Of a stretch of DNA of 64,000 nucleotides, positions 1 through 8,857 are shown one piece after another. The DNA is from Xylophilus sp. GW821-FHT01B05 (GTDB lineage: Bacteria > Pseudomonadota > Gammaproteobacteria > Burkholderiales > Burkholderiaceae_C), in assembly GCA_038961845.1 (NCBI GenBank), contig CP152408.1:2170001-2234000 (forward strand), given 5' to 3'. The notes under the pieces were generated by a model. It worked only from the letters and a program-made list of their open reading frames with translations, was not told the DNA's origin and did not search any database. The position numbers were made by a program, and so were the translations under genes. The first letter of the stretch is position 1; each line of letters starts with the position of its first letter.

Positions 1-383
1 GCGTCTTCGTGGCGGCTACCCGCAAGGAGGCGTTGCGCCTGGCCGACATCGGGCTGCGCCGCTCGGCAGCCCGCTTCGCTGCATCGGAAAAAATCGGCAT
101 CGAGGACCGTGCAAGGCCAGACGCTCCGCTGGAGCAACTGATAGCCGCCTACGACGTGCATGTGGGGTCGCCCGACGACGTGATTGCCTCCTTGCGCGCC
201 GACAGCACGCTCGCGCGCGTGACCGATCTGGTCTGCCAGGTGCACTCCGTCGATCCGCCGCAGGAGGCGATCCTGCGCTCCATCGAACTGACCGCGACTG
301 TGGTTGCGCCAGCCATGGGCTGGGCGCGCCATGTGGGTGTGCCGGCCCCTCAATCTCTTGCAAGCTCCCTTGCACTTCTCTAG
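1..383 (+). CDS. LLM-class flavin-dependent monooxygenase, C-terminal part
   Basis: The reading frame is open from the left edge and closes with TAG at 381-383, so only about the last 126 residues are visible. The tail, with a segment reading YDVHVGSPDDVIASL followed by a VDPPQEAILRSIE helix, matches the C-terminus of luciferase-like FMN-dependent monooxygenases, where this region names the target flavin reductase-dependent TIM barrel end. Two genes for CMD/AhpD-type proteins follow within 70 bases, an arrangement known for the KPN_01858 / Avi_7170 / Avi_7169 trio. That context, more than the short tail, supports the call. The substrate cannot be told. A GTG at 9 is only an internal codon. 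Confidence 0.75.
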   Translation, partial: VFVAATRKEALRLADIGLRRSAARFAASEKIGIEDRARPDAPLEQLIAAYDVHVGSPDDVIASLRADSTLARVTDLVCQVHSVDPPQEAILRSIELTATVVAPAMGWARHVGVPAPQSLASSLALL

Positions 384-393
384 CTTGGACCTC

Positions 394-1038
394 ATGAGCG
401 CCATCGCTTCTCCTTCTGTGTCCGCTGTGCCTGACGTCATAGACCAGCTTGTCGGCATCGCGCCGGGCACTCACCTTGACCGTGTCCGTGCGCAGCGCGA
501 GCAGGCGCGTGCACAGGCGCAGCAGAGCTATCTCGCGCTGTTCGCGCCTACGCCACCCGTGTTCGGGCATCTCGAGATCGCCGACCGCTTTGCCGTTGCG
601 GCCTTCGTTGCCGGGCTGCATGGGCAGTCCGACGTGGCGCGCTTCTATGCCGAAGGCCTGACCGCGCATGGCCCTCGCGCCGGTGTGGCCGAGGCCGTTG
701 CCGCCGAAGCCAAGCGGGGTGCTGCCAAAGGGCCGTACGGCCGCTATCCCGCTGGCCTGCTCAGCGCCGAGGACACGGCCGGCCCTGTCTACGCGGTGAG
801 TAACGCGTACCGTGCGGTGCTGGGCGAGCGGCTTTCGGCGGCCCTGGTGCATGCGCACCTGCTCGTGTTTCACCCGCGTGACGCGAGCCTGGCGGCGCTG
901 CAGTCGCTGCTTGATGCGGGGTGGTCCAGCACGGAGATCGTGACTCTGTCGCAGCTCGTGGCTTTTCTTGCGTTCCAGATCCGTGTCGTCACCGGCCTGC
1001 AGGCGCTGGCGCAACGCCCCGTCACCTTTGTCGATTGA
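394..1038 (+). CDS. CMD domain protein, Avi_7170-like
   Basis: A 214-residue protein beginning at ATG 394, ten bases after the stop of the monooxygenase. An in-frame upstream extension to 304 would overlap that gene and gives unnatural sequence, so it was not used. The fold expected is the all-helical carboxymuconolactone decarboxylase/AhpD type, but the classical CxxC pair is absent here. In known genomes such proteins sit beside a luciferase-like monooxygenase and an AhpD-type partner, as they do in this window. Role is inferred only: probable peroxide or organic hydroperoxide handling, or a support protein for the flavin monooxygenase. Translation is likely coupled with its neighbours (spacing 10 and 13 bases). 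Confidence 0.7.
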   Translation: MSAIASPSVSAVPDVIDQLVGIAPGTHLDRVRAQREQARAQAQQSYLALFAPTPPVFGHLEIADRFAVAAFVAGLHGQSDVARFYAEGLTAHGPRAGVAEAVAAEAKRGAAKGPYGRYPAGLLSAEDTAGPVYAVSNAYRAVLGERLSAALVHAHLLVFHPRDASLAALQSLLDAGWSSTEIVTLSQLVAFLAFQIRVVTGLQALAQRPVTFVD

Positions 1039-1051
1039 TCCAAGGAACCCC

Positions 1052-1663
1052 ATGACCGCCGAATCGGCCCTGAGCCCCCCCGACAACACGCACCCCAATG
1101 CCTTCACGCAGGCGCAGCTCGAATGGCTGCCCTGGCTTGAACCGCTGCCCGAGGCCGAGCTGACCGAGCGGCACTTTGCCGGCCTGGTGGACGCGGCCCG
1201 TGCCAAGTCGCCGTACTTCCGCCTGCTGGCGCGCGACCCGGACATCCTGGGCGCACGCACGCGCACCGACAAGGACATCTTCTACAACCCCGAAGCCGGC
1301 TTGCCGCGCGCCGAGCGCGAGCTTTCGGCTGCGGCGGCTTCGCGCTACAACGGCTGCATCTACTGCGCGTCGGTGCATGCGCGCTTTGCTTCGCATTTCT
1401 CCCGGCGCACAGACGACGTGCAGCGCCTGCTGGATGAGGGCGTGAAGGCCGACCTGGGCGAGCGCTGGAATGCGATCGTGGCGGCCAGCGTTGCGCTGTC
1501 GTCCACACCGTCCACGTTCGGGCCCGAGCACATCGAGCAGCTTCGCGCGCAGGGCCTGGACGACCTGGCGATTACCGACGTCATCCAAGGCGCGGCTTTC
1601 TTCAATTGGGCCAACCGGCTGATGTTGTCACTGGGCGAGCCCAAGGAGAGAGCGGCCGGTTAA
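1052..1663 (+). CDS. Alkylhydroperoxidase (AhpD/CMD) domain protein, Avi_7169-like
   Basis: A 203-residue protein from ATG 1052, preceded by an AAGGAA ribosome site. It carries the AhpD signature NGCIYCASVHARF, that is a redox CxxC pair followed by a histidine two residues on, the peroxidatic motif of alkylhydroperoxidases. The family reduces organic hydroperoxides using an external thiol donor. It is the third gene of the monooxygenase-CMD-AhpD trio and ends the operon; the next 300 bases are non-coding. Family assignment is secure. The link to the monooxygenase (removal of peroxy by-products) is inference from gene order. Confidence 0.82.
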   Translation: MTAESALSPPDNTHPNAFTQAQLEWLPWLEPLPEAELTERHFAGLVDAARAKSPYFRLLARDPDILGARTRTDKDIFYNPEAGLPRAERELSAAAASRYNGCIYCASVHARFASHFSRRTDDVQRLLDEGVKADLGERWNAIVAASVALSSTPSTFGPEHIEQLRAQGLDDLAITDVIQGAAFFNWANRLMLSLGEPKERAAG

Positions 1664-1969
1664 ACCGGCGGGAGCTCGGCCTCCCGCGCCGCAGTTCCGG
1701 CAGCACCAGCGCGATGAAGCCGCCGGGTATCCCCTCGATCGAACTGGGCGCCAATCCCGCCATCACGGTGGCGGCGAAAAGGGTGCGTGGCTACGGGCTG
1801 ACGGGTGAGTACATCCGGGGGAGCTGCACGGACCTGTGCTCCCAGTCCTGATCCCGGCCGGCCCGGAGCGATCCGCCTCGGCGCCTTGAATTCATCCCAG
1901 GCGCGTTCTTCAAAGTTGAGTTATGGTTCGCGTGCACTCCGCGATGAGTTCATAAAAAGGACTAGGCCC
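1664..1969 (+). other. Intergenic region without a recognised gene
   Basis: About 306 bases between the AhpD-type gene and the molybdenum hydroxylase operon. One frame is open for part of it but its codon usage and residues do not resemble any family I know. No clear terminator hairpin or sigma-70 promoter stands out. The promoter of the downstream operon must lie here. Confidence 0.4.
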
Positions 1970-2473
1970 ATGACCGACCTCCACATCAACGGCAAGCCCG
2001 TTGCCGTCAACGCGCCCGATGACATGCCGCTGCTCTGGGTGTTGCGCGACATCGTCGGCCTTACCGGCACCAAGTTCGGCTGCGGCATCGCCCAGTGCGG
2101 CGCCTGCACCGTCCATCTCGACGGCCAACCCGTGCGCTCCTGCGTGCTGCCGGTCGGGTCGGTCGGCACGCGCAAGATCACCACCATCGAGGCGATCTCG
2201 CAGACGCCGGCGGGCCAGAGCATCCAGAAGGCCTGGCTTGAGGTCGACGTGGTGCAGTGCGGCTACTGCCAGTCCGGCCAGATCATGTCGGCGGCCGCGC
2301 TGATCCAGCGCACGCCGAACCCGAGCGATGCCGACATCGACGTGGCGATGTCGGGCAATGTCTGTCGATGCTGTACCTACTCGCGGATCCGCGCCGCGAT
2401 CAAGCAGGCGGCCACGGGCAAGCCCGAAGTGCTGCAGTCTATCGTGGCGATGCCCGCCAGGAGCGCATCATGA
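1970..2473 (+). CDS. Molybdenum hydroxylase small (2Fe-2S) subunit, IorA-like
   Basis: A 167-residue electron-transfer subunit of the xanthine oxidase family. The plant-type ferredoxin cysteines are at C38, C43, C46 and C58. The second [2Fe-2S] cluster uses C97 and C100 (CGYCQSGQ) with C132 and C134. The length equals that of isoquinoline 1-oxidoreductase alpha subunits and nicotinate/aldehyde dehydrogenase small subunits. ATG 1970 was chosen because the ferredoxin domain starts immediately after it. The last motif reads CRCC where the family usually has CRCG or CRCT; the extra cysteine (TGT) can arise from GGT by one base change. The stop overlaps the start of the large subunit gene (ATGA), so the two are co-translated. 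The substrate (N-heterocycle or aldehyde) is not determined. Confidence 0.9.
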   Translation: MTDLHINGKPVAVNAPDDMPLLWVLRDIVGLTGTKFGCGIAQCGACTVHLDGQPVRSCVLPVGSVGTRKITTIEAISQTPAGQSIQKAWLEVDVVQCGYCQSGQIMSAAALIQRTPNPSDADIDVAMSGNVCRCCTYSRIRAAIKQAATGKPEVLQSIVAMPARSAS

Positions 2474-4716
2474 AACCGGCCGGCATCAGCCGCCGCGACG
2501 CCCTGCAGGCCGGCGGCCTCGCGCTGGCCTTCACCTGGTTCGGCACCGGCAAGGCTTTCGCCGCGATCAACGCGCGGCAGCAGCCGGCCGACGCCGCCGT
2601 CGCGCTCGCGGACGGCAACCCCGCATTCGCACCGAATGCGTTCGTTCGCATCGATACCGATGGCAGCGTGCGTCTCGTGATGCCGACGGTCGAGATGGGG
2701 CAGGCGATCTACACCGGTTCAGCGATGTTGCTGGCCGAGGAGCTGGACGTCGAACTCGACCAGGTGCGCGTGGAGCATTCGCCGCCGAACGAGGCGCTCT
2801 ACGGCATCCCTCTGCTGGGCGGCCAGATCACCGGCGGTTCGACCAGCACGCGTGCCACCTACGGGGTGCTGAGGGAGGCGGGCGCCGTGGCGCGCACGCT
2901 GCTGGTATCGGCCGCCGCAGCGCAATGGAAGGTCGATCCCGCGGAGTGCACCGTGGCGCGCGGCGTGGTGAGCCATGCGGCGTCCAAGCGGCAACTCGGC
3001 TTCGGCGCGCTCGCCGGTGCAGCCGCCAAGTTGCCGATGCCGGCCAAGGTGACGCTCAAGGAGCCGAAGGACTTCAGGCTGATCGGCCAGCCGCTGAGGC
3101 GCGTCGACTCCGCCGGCAAGGTCGACGGCACGACCCAGTTCGGCCTCGATGTGCGCGTGCCGGGCATGAAGGTGGCGACGGTCAGGGCCTGTCCCACCTT
3201 CGGCGGCGTGCTGGCCTCGGTGGACGACAAGGCGGCGCGTGCCATCCCCGGCGTGATCGACGTGCTGCGCATCAATGACGCGGTCGCCGTGGTGGGCGAG
3301 CATTTTTGGGCCGCCAAGCGCGGGCTCGAAGCATTGAAGATCGAGTGGACACCGGGGCAGAACGCCGAGCTCACCACGCAGAAGCTGCGTACGGCGCTGA
3401 GTGATGCGCTGGCCAAGGACAAGGCGATTGTCGGCAAGGACATCGGCAAGCGGCCCGAGGGCACGTTGGTGCAGGCGACCTACGACCTGCCGATGCTGGC
3501 GCACGCGACTATGGAGCCGCTCAACACCACGGTGCATGTGCGGCCCAACCAGTGCGAGATCTGGGTAGGCACCCAGGTGCCGACGCGCTGCGTGAGCGTG
3601 GCGGCCAAGATCACCGGCCTAGCCGAAGACAAGGTGGTGCTGCACAACCAGTATCTGGGCGGCGGCTTCGGCCGCCGGCTCGAGACCGATTCGGTGGAGC
3701 AGGCCGTGGCCTTCGCCAAACAGGTGCCTTATCCGCTCAAGGTGGTGTGGACGCGCGAGGAAGACATCCGCCACGACATCGTGCGCCCGATGTACCACGA
3801 CGACATCTCGGCCGTGGTCGACGGCGAGGGCCGGATCCTCTGGCTGGGCGACCGCATCGCGGGCGGCACGGTGCTGGGCCGCTGGGCGCCCCCGGCCATG
3901 GGCAAGGACGGCATGGACGGCGATCTGATCGAATGCGTCGCCGAGCCCTGCTACGACCTGCCGAACCTGAAGGTCGAGTGGGTGAGGCACGACATGCCGC
4001 CCGGCCTCAATGTCGGCTGGTGGCGCGGCGTGGGGCCGACGCACAACCTGTTCGTGCTGGAGAGTTTCATTGACGAGCTGGCGCAGCGTGCGAAGAAGGA
4101 TCCGGTGGCCTACCGGCGCGCCTTGCTCCAGAAGAATCCGCGCACGCTCGCCGTGCTCGACCTGGCGGCCAGCAAGATTGGCTGGGGGCAGGGCACGCTG
4201 CCGGCGCGCGTGGGACGCGGCGTGGCCGTGGGCGATCCCTTCGGCAGCCGGGTCTGCGCCATGGTCGAAGTGGAGGTCACGCCGCAGGGCGAGGTGCGCC
4301 TGCGGCGCGCGGTGGTCGCGCTCGACTGCGGCATCGCGGTCAATGCCAGCTCGATCGAGGCGCAGGTCCAGGGCGGTTTGCTGTTCGGGCTCAGTGCCGC
4401 GCTCTTCAGCGAGATCACCGTGCGCGAGGGCGCGATCGAGCAGAGCAACTTCCACGACTACCGAACGCTGCGCATCAATGAATCGCCACCGATCGAGGTG
4501 CACACGATCAAGAGCGGCGAAGCGCCCGGCGGGCTCGGCGAGGTCGGCACCGCGATTGCGGCGCCGGCGCTTGCGAACGCGATCTTCGCGGCGGCGGGCG
4601 TACGGCTGCGGTCGCTGCCGGTGAACCGCGCGCTGCTAGCGCAGGACAAGGAGGCGCTGAAGAAGAAGATCGCCCGTACCGGGTCCGGCGGGCAGGACGA
4701 AAGGAGCGCAGCATGA
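2470..4716 (+). CDS. Molybdenum hydroxylase large subunit, IorB-like
   Basis: A 748-residue molybdopterin-binding subunit, close to the usual size of isoquinoline 1-oxidoreductase beta subunits. The N-terminus has a twin-arginine signal ([15 protein letters not shown]), so the enzyme is probably exported folded to the periplasm. Repeated Mo-binding segments are visible, including GGGFGRR in the middle and [15 protein letters not shown] near the C-terminus, whose glutamate is the conserved catalytic base. It would hydroxylate an N-heteroaromatic ring or oxidise an aldehyde, passing electrons through the small subunit to the cytochrome c encoded next. Both flanking overlaps are four-base ATGA junctions, which argues for a stoichiometric complex. 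The precise substrate is unknown. Confidence 0.9.
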   Translation: MKPAGISRRDALQAGGLALAFTWFGTGKAFAAINARQQPADAAVALADGNPAFAPNAFVRIDTDGSVRLVMPTVEMGQAIYTGSAMLLAEELDVELDQVRVEHSPPNEALYGIPLLGGQITGGSTSTRATYGVLREAGAVARTLLVSAAAAQWKVDPAECTVARGVVSHAASKRQLGFGALAGAAAKLPMPAKVTLKEPKDFRLIGQPLRRVDSAGKVDGTTQFGLDVRVPGMKVATVRACPTFGGVLASVDDKAARAIPGVIDVLRINDAVAVVGEHFWAAKRGLEALKIEWTPGQNAELTTQKLRTALSDALAKDKAIVGKDIGKRPEGTLVQATYDLPMLAHATMEPLNTTVHVRPNQCEIWVGTQVPTRCVSVAAKITGLAEDKVVLHNQYLGGGFGRRLETDSVEQAVAFAKQVPYPLKVVWTREEDIRHDIVRPMYHDDISAVVDGEGRILWLGDRIAGGTVLGRWAPPAMGKDGMDGDLIECVAEPCYDLPNLKVEWVRHDMPPGLNVGWWRGVGPTHNLFVLESFIDELAQRAKKDPVAYRRALLQKNPRTLAVLDLAASKIGWGQGTLPARVGRGVAVGDPFGSRVCAMVEVEVTPQGEVRLRRAVVALDCGIAVNASSIEAQVQGGLLFGLSAALFSEITVREGAIEQSNFHDYRTLRINESPPIEVHTIKSGEAPGGLGEVGTAIAAPALANAIFAAAGVRLRSLPVNRALLAQDKEALKKKIARTGSGGQDERSAA

Positions 4717-6017
4717 AGCGACTTCTCAAGCTGGTGGTCGTGCTGTTCGTGATCGGCGCGGGGCTGTATGTGTTCCTCAATCGCACCGACAAGTCGGAGG
4801 GTGAGGCGCCGGTGCTGGCCGGGGCGCCTGCCGATGCCGACCAACTGGTGCGCGGCGAATACCTCACCAAGATGGCCGACTGCATCGCCTGCCACACGGT
4901 CGCCGGCAAGGGCCAGCCTTTCGCGGGCGGCGTGCCCTTCGTGCTGCCCTTCGGCACGATTTACTCGTCAAACATCACCGCGGACCCGGCCACCGGCATC
5001 GGCAACTGGAGCGACGACCAGTTCGTGCGCGCGGTCCACGACGGCGTGCGCGCGGACGGCGAGCGCCTGTATCCGGCCTTTCCGTACACCGCGTACACCG
5101 CGCTGAGCCGCAAGGACGTGCTGGCGATCAAGGCCTATCTCTTCAGTCTGCCCAAGGTGAGTCAGCCGAACAAGGAGGCCGACCTGGGCTTTCCGTTCAA
5201 CCAGCGCTGGGCGATGGGCTTCTGGACCGCAGCCTTCTTCAAGAGCAGCCGCTTCGAGGCCGACGCCTCGAAACCGCTCGCCTGGAACCAGGGAAAGTAC
5301 CTCGCCACGGCGCTCGGGCATTGCGCGGAATGCCATACGCCACGCAACGTCGGCTTCGCGCTGGAATCGAGCAACGACCTGGCGGGCGAATCGATCCAGG
5401 GCTGGCGCGCCTACAACATCACGTCGGACCCGAAGAACGGCATCGGCGCCTGGAGCGATGCCGAGCTTGCGGCTTATCTCACGACCGGCCATGCCGACGG
5501 GCGCGGTTCGGCCTCGGGCCCGATGGGCGAGGCGGTGGAGCACAGCCTGCAGTACCTGAAGCCCGAGGACACCGCGGCGCTTGTGAGCTACCTGCGCACG
5601 GTGCCCGCGAAGTCGGGCAAGGACCCGATCGATGTCGATGCGAAGGCGCCATGGGCCGTGGTGGCCACTGCGGCCGCGCCTGCATCCAGTACGGCCGAAG
5701 GCCACGAGCAGGGGCTCAGGCTGTTCGCGGCGGCTTGTGCGAGCTGCCATCAATGGAATGGGCAGGGCCAGCAGACCAGCCATGCATCGCTGCTGGGAAC
5801 GCGCGGCGTGAACGATCCGGGCGGCTCGAATGTCACGCAGATGATCCTGCAGGGCGTGCGCATGCGCGTGGGCGACAACGAGGTCTACATGCCGGCCTTC
5901 GGCAAGGCCTACACCGACACCGAAGTCGCTGCGCTCGCCAACTACGTCATGGCGCAGTTCGGCAACAAGCAGGGGACGGTGACGCCGGAGTTCGTCGCGC
6001 AGCAGCGCACGCGTTGA
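4713..6017 (+). CDS. Three-haem cytochrome c subunit of the molybdenum hydroxylase
   Basis: A 434-residue protein with an N-terminal hydrophobic segment (residues about 4-22) that can act as signal or membrane anchor. It has three CxxCH haem-attachment motifs: CIACH at 57-61, CAECH at 204-208 and CASCH at 342-346. This domain build matches cytochrome subunits of periplasmic alcohol, aldehyde and nicotinate dehydrogenases. It starts inside the stop of the large-subunit gene with an AAGGAG site just ahead. It most likely carries electrons from the Mo/Fe-S enzyme to the respiratory chain. Family call is firm; partner assignment is from operon structure. Confidence 0.92.
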   Translation: MKRLLKLVVVLFVIGAGLYVFLNRTDKSEGEAPVLAGAPADADQLVRGEYLTKMADCIACHTVAGKGQPFAGGVPFVLPFGTIYSSNITADPATGIGNWSDDQFVRAVHDGVRADGERLYPAFPYTAYTALSRKDVLAIKAYLFSLPKVSQPNKEADLGFPFNQRWAMGFWTAAFFKSSRFEADASKPLAWNQGKYLATALGHCAECHTPRNVGFALESSNDLAGESIQGWRAYNITSDPKNGIGAWSDAELAAYLTTGHADGRGSASGPMGEAVEHSLQYLKPEDTAALVSYLRTVPAKSGKDPIDVDAKAPWAVVATAAAPASSTAEGHEQGLRLFAAACASCHQWNGQGQQTSHASLLGTRGVNDPGGSNVTQMILQGVRMRVGDNEVYMPAFGKAYTDTEVAALANYVMAQFGNKQGTVTPEFVAQQRTR

Positions 6018-6160
6018 TCACTAGCTGACGGGATCGCCGCCGCCCGTGTTGGCGACGTCGATGCGGATGGTGTCGGGCGTGGCCTGCGCGGTGGTGGCTG
6101 CCAGCAAGGCTAAGGGTGTGGTCTAGTAGCGCAGGCCGGCGATCACGGTGCGAATTCGGT

Positions 6161-7678
6161 TCACTTCACGTCTTTCGCGGCGAGTTTGCGGCCGACCTCG
6201 GTGCCTTCGAAGAAGCGCGGATTGGCTTCGGTATAGAAGCGGTGCGGGTTGTCGAACACGAAGGCCTTGAAGTCCACGGCGGAGATCACGCCTTGCTGCA
6301 CCAGGTCCCAGGTTTCGGCCAGCGGCTCGGTGAACTCGGGCACGTCCCAATGCCCCACGTCGGACGACCAGATCGCGTTGATCTTTGCGCCCAGCGGGTT
6401 CACCTTGGTGTTGAAGGCTGCTGCCACCGTGCGGTCATCGGCCTCGGAGCCGAAGTAGAAGTTGTTGACCCAACGGTCGCGGATGTCTTCCACCTTCTCG
6501 ATGCCGGCGAGGGCGAAGTCGTCGATCTCTGACTCGTTCGGCTCGCGGCTGTGTGGCAATGCTGAGATGCCGAGGCTGTCGCGCAGCAGCGTCGACTTGT
6601 CGAGCGTGCGGCCTTTCAGCAAGTCGGCGCCGTAGCGCTCGAACAGCGAGGCGAGCAAGTCGATGTCGGCCTCGGCCGGGTCGTAGTTGCGCACGGCGTT
6701 CTTGTTGCGCTTTTCCCAGCGGTCCACCAGGTGCGTGTAGACGTGCGAACCCCAGTCGGCGCCGCCTTCTAGCAGGCCCACGCGCAGGCCCGGAAAGCGC
6801 CGCGTCACGCCGCCAAAGAACAGCGCCTTGGCAAAGGCCTGCGAGCCGTCGGCGAAGTGGCCGACGTGGTTGTTCATGTAGTTGCTGATCGACTGCCGGC
6901 CGGTCCAGCCCTGGCTGCCGTAGTGCGTGGTGACGGGTACGCCCAGCTCAATTACCTTGGCCCAGAACGGGTCGTAGTCGTGTTCGCTGTCGATGCCGTA
7001 GAAGTCGATGTAGCCGACCTGCTTGGCAATCTCGGGGTGCTCGGCGGCGGGGTACTTCTCGGCGATGGCGCGTATGGGCCGGCGCACGCCGCCGGCGATA
7101 TTGATCACCTTCAGGCCCAGCGTCTTGACCGCGAATTCCAGCTCTTCAATGCCCTCTTGCGGCGTGTGCAGCGGAATGCCCGCCACCGGTGTCAGGCGGT
7201 CGGCGTAGGGGCGGTACTGGTCGGCATGGAAGTGGTTGATGGCGCGGTGCAGCGGCTGGCGGTATTCGCTGCCGGCCGCGGCCGGTGAGAGCACGTCGTT
7301 GGGGAACAGGATCGAATAGTCCGAGCCTTGCTCGCCCAGGCGCTCGTAGAGCAGCGCGGGCAGGGTGTAGGTGGCCAGGTCGTAGGTGTTGCGCGTCACA
7401 CGCGCCCACCAGGGCGCGCGCAGCGTGCGATGGAATTGCCGCTCTTCGGCCGTCTGCTGGTACCAGTCTTTGCCGCCGCCATTGCGCGTGGCGTAGCGGC
7501 CGCCCAGCGACTTGCGCAGCGCATCGACGAGCTTGCTGCCGCCGTAGTGCTGCACATAGTCCTCCAGCACAGGGGCGTAGTCGTTGACGTGGACATCCGT
7601 GTCGATCACGGGATGGTCGAGGCCGGCCTTCACGGTGGCGGAGCGCGATGCGCGCGCAGGGTTCAAACGATCGTTCAT
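6161..7678 (-). CDS. Amidohydrolase-family protein
   Basis: A 505-residue metal-dependent amidohydrolase (amidohydrolase_2 type). Near the N-terminus VIDTDVHVN is the first metal-ligand motif, and later VTTHYGSQGW and LEGGADWGSHVYTH are typical of the TIM-barrel family that includes ACMSD-like decarboxylases. The frame is open for another 43 codons upstream, but ATG at 7678 has a good GAGGAA site eight to nine bases ahead, and the extension is low-complexity. It stands alone, convergent with the molybdenum hydroxylase operon and divergent from the MetQ-like gene. Substrate unknown; hydrolysis or decarboxylation of an aromatic-derived acid is the usual role. Confidence 0.8.
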   Translation of the reverse strand: MNDRLNPARASRSATVKAGLDHPVIDTDVHVNDYAPVLEDYVQHYGGSKLVDALRKSLGGRYATRNGGGKDWYQQTAEERQFHRTLRAPWWARVTRNTYDLATYTLPALLYERLGEQGSDYSILFPNDVLSPAAAGSEYRQPLHRAINHFHADQYRPYADRLTPVAGIPLHTPQEGIEELEFAVKTLGLKVINIAGGVRRPIRAIAEKYPAAEHPEIAKQVGYIDFYGIDSEHDYDPFWAKVIELGVPVTTHYGSQGWTGRQSISNYMNNHVGHFADGSQAFAKALFFGGVTRRFPGLRVGLLEGGADWGSHVYTHLVDRWEKRNKNAVRNYDPAEADIDLLASLFERYGADLLKGRTLDKSTLLRDSLGISALPHSREPNESEIDDFALAGIEKVEDIRDRWVNNFYFGSEADDRTVAAAFNTKVNPLGAKINAIWSSDVGHWDVPEFTEPLAETWDLVQQGVISAVDFKAFVFDNPHRFYTEANPRFFEGTEVGRKLAAKDVK

Positions 7679-7938
7679 CTGCGGATTCCTCGGTGGGGAA
7701 GGAAGCAGCAGGCTACGCGTGGGCGGCGCGCTTGCCAAAGAAGGCTTCTGGAGTTGCTTAGCCAATGCGCGCATGAGCGGAGGGGCATGCATTGCATGCA
7801 GCCGCATGCAAAAAACGAATATGAAAGCGCCAATTCGTCGCTAGGGCGGCGAGGCCGCGCGGCTAATCTGCGGCACCACGCTTTCTCAGTTTGAAGAGAG
7901 CGGGCTGACCACATCCATCTTTGAGGGACTCCAGAATC

Positions 7939-8742
7939 ATGTTGCTTTCATTCCAACGCGCGTTGTCCGTAGTGACGCTTGCTATCGCCGGCCTGGGCGC
8001 CACCGCGCAGGCGCAAGAGGTGTTGCGCGTAGCCGCTTCGCCGGTGCCGCACGCCGAGATTCTTGAATTCATCCGGCCGCAGTTGAAGGCGCAGGGCGTT
8101 GATCTGCAGGTCAAGGTGTTCAACGACTACGTGCAGCCAAACATCGCCGTGAGCGACAAGCAGTTGGACGCCAACTTCTTCCAGAACCGGCCGTACCTGG
8201 ACTCCTTCAACAAGGACCGCAAGACCGACATCGTCGAGGTGCCAAACAGCGACGTGCACATCGAGCCCTTCGGCGCCTACTCGCAGAAGATCAAGAAGAC
8301 CTCGGAGCTGCGCGACGGCGCCATCATCGTGATCCCGAGCGATCCCTCCAACTCGGGCCGCGCGCTGTCGCTGCTGGCCAAGCAGGGGCTGATCAAGCTC
8401 AAGGATTCGTCCAACATCAAGTCCACCGCACGCGACATCGTGGACAACCCAAAGAAGCTGGTGATCCGTGAGCTTGAATCGGCCCAACTGCCGCGCGCGC
8501 TGCCGGACGTGGACCTGGCGCTGATCAACACCAACTACGCGCTAGAGGCCAAGCTTGATCCGGCCAAGGACGCGCTCTTCATCGAAGACGGCCGCAATTC
8601 GCCCTATGCCAACTTCATCGCTTCGCGCAAGGACAACGTGAACTCGCCGGCCATCGCCAAGCTGGTGGCCGCGCTCCACACGGCAGAGGCCCGCAAGTTC
8701 ATCCAGGACAAGTACAAGGGCGCGGTGATCCCGGCGTTCTGA
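7939..8742 (+). CDS. MetQ/NlpA-family ABC substrate-binding protein
   Basis: A 267-residue periplasmic binding protein with a signal peptide ending near AQAQ. The body contains the family pattern (VAASPVPHAEILEF, QLDANFFQNRPYL, INTNYALEAKLDP) used for D/L-methionine and related ligands. Unlike MetQ of enterobacteria it has no lipobox cysteine, so it should be a soluble periplasmic protein. ATG 7939 is preceded by a GAGGGA site. No metN or metI permease genes are next to it, so the membrane partners must be elsewhere. Ligand is inferred from family only. Confidence 0.85.
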   Translation: MLLSFQRALSVVTLAIAGLGATAQAQEVLRVAASPVPHAEILEFIRPQLKAQGVDLQVKVFNDYVQPNIAVSDKQLDANFFQNRPYLDSFNKDRKTDIVEVPNSDVHIEPFGAYSQKIKKTSELRDGAIIVIPSDPSNSGRALSLLAKQGLIKLKDSSNIKSTARDIVDNPKKLVIRELESAQLPRALPDVDLALINTNYALEAKLDPAKDALFIEDGRNSPYANFIASRKDNVNSPAIAKLVAALHTAEARKFIQDKYKGAVIPAF

Positions 8743-8796
8743 GTGCGCGAGCACAACGCACCGGCCAGCCGGTGCGTCATGATGAATTTAAAGAAA

Positions 8797-8854
8797 AAAT
8801 GCCTCTAGCCCAGGTACAGCCTAGGCTAGTAGCTATATGTTTAATAGCATCCTG
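8797..8854. repeat. Short intergenic repeat, copy 1
   Basis: A segment that begins TGCCTCTAGCCCAGGT and ends in TAGCTAT...TAATAG...CTGG. It aligns over about 58 bases with 14751-14810. Both copies lie at the 3' end of a minus-strand gene (TonB receptor here, xthA there). I recall similar GCCTCTAGC...AGCTAT elements in many Comamonadaceae intergenic regions, but copy number beyond these two cannot be seen. Confidence 0.6.
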
Positions 8855-8857
8855 GAA

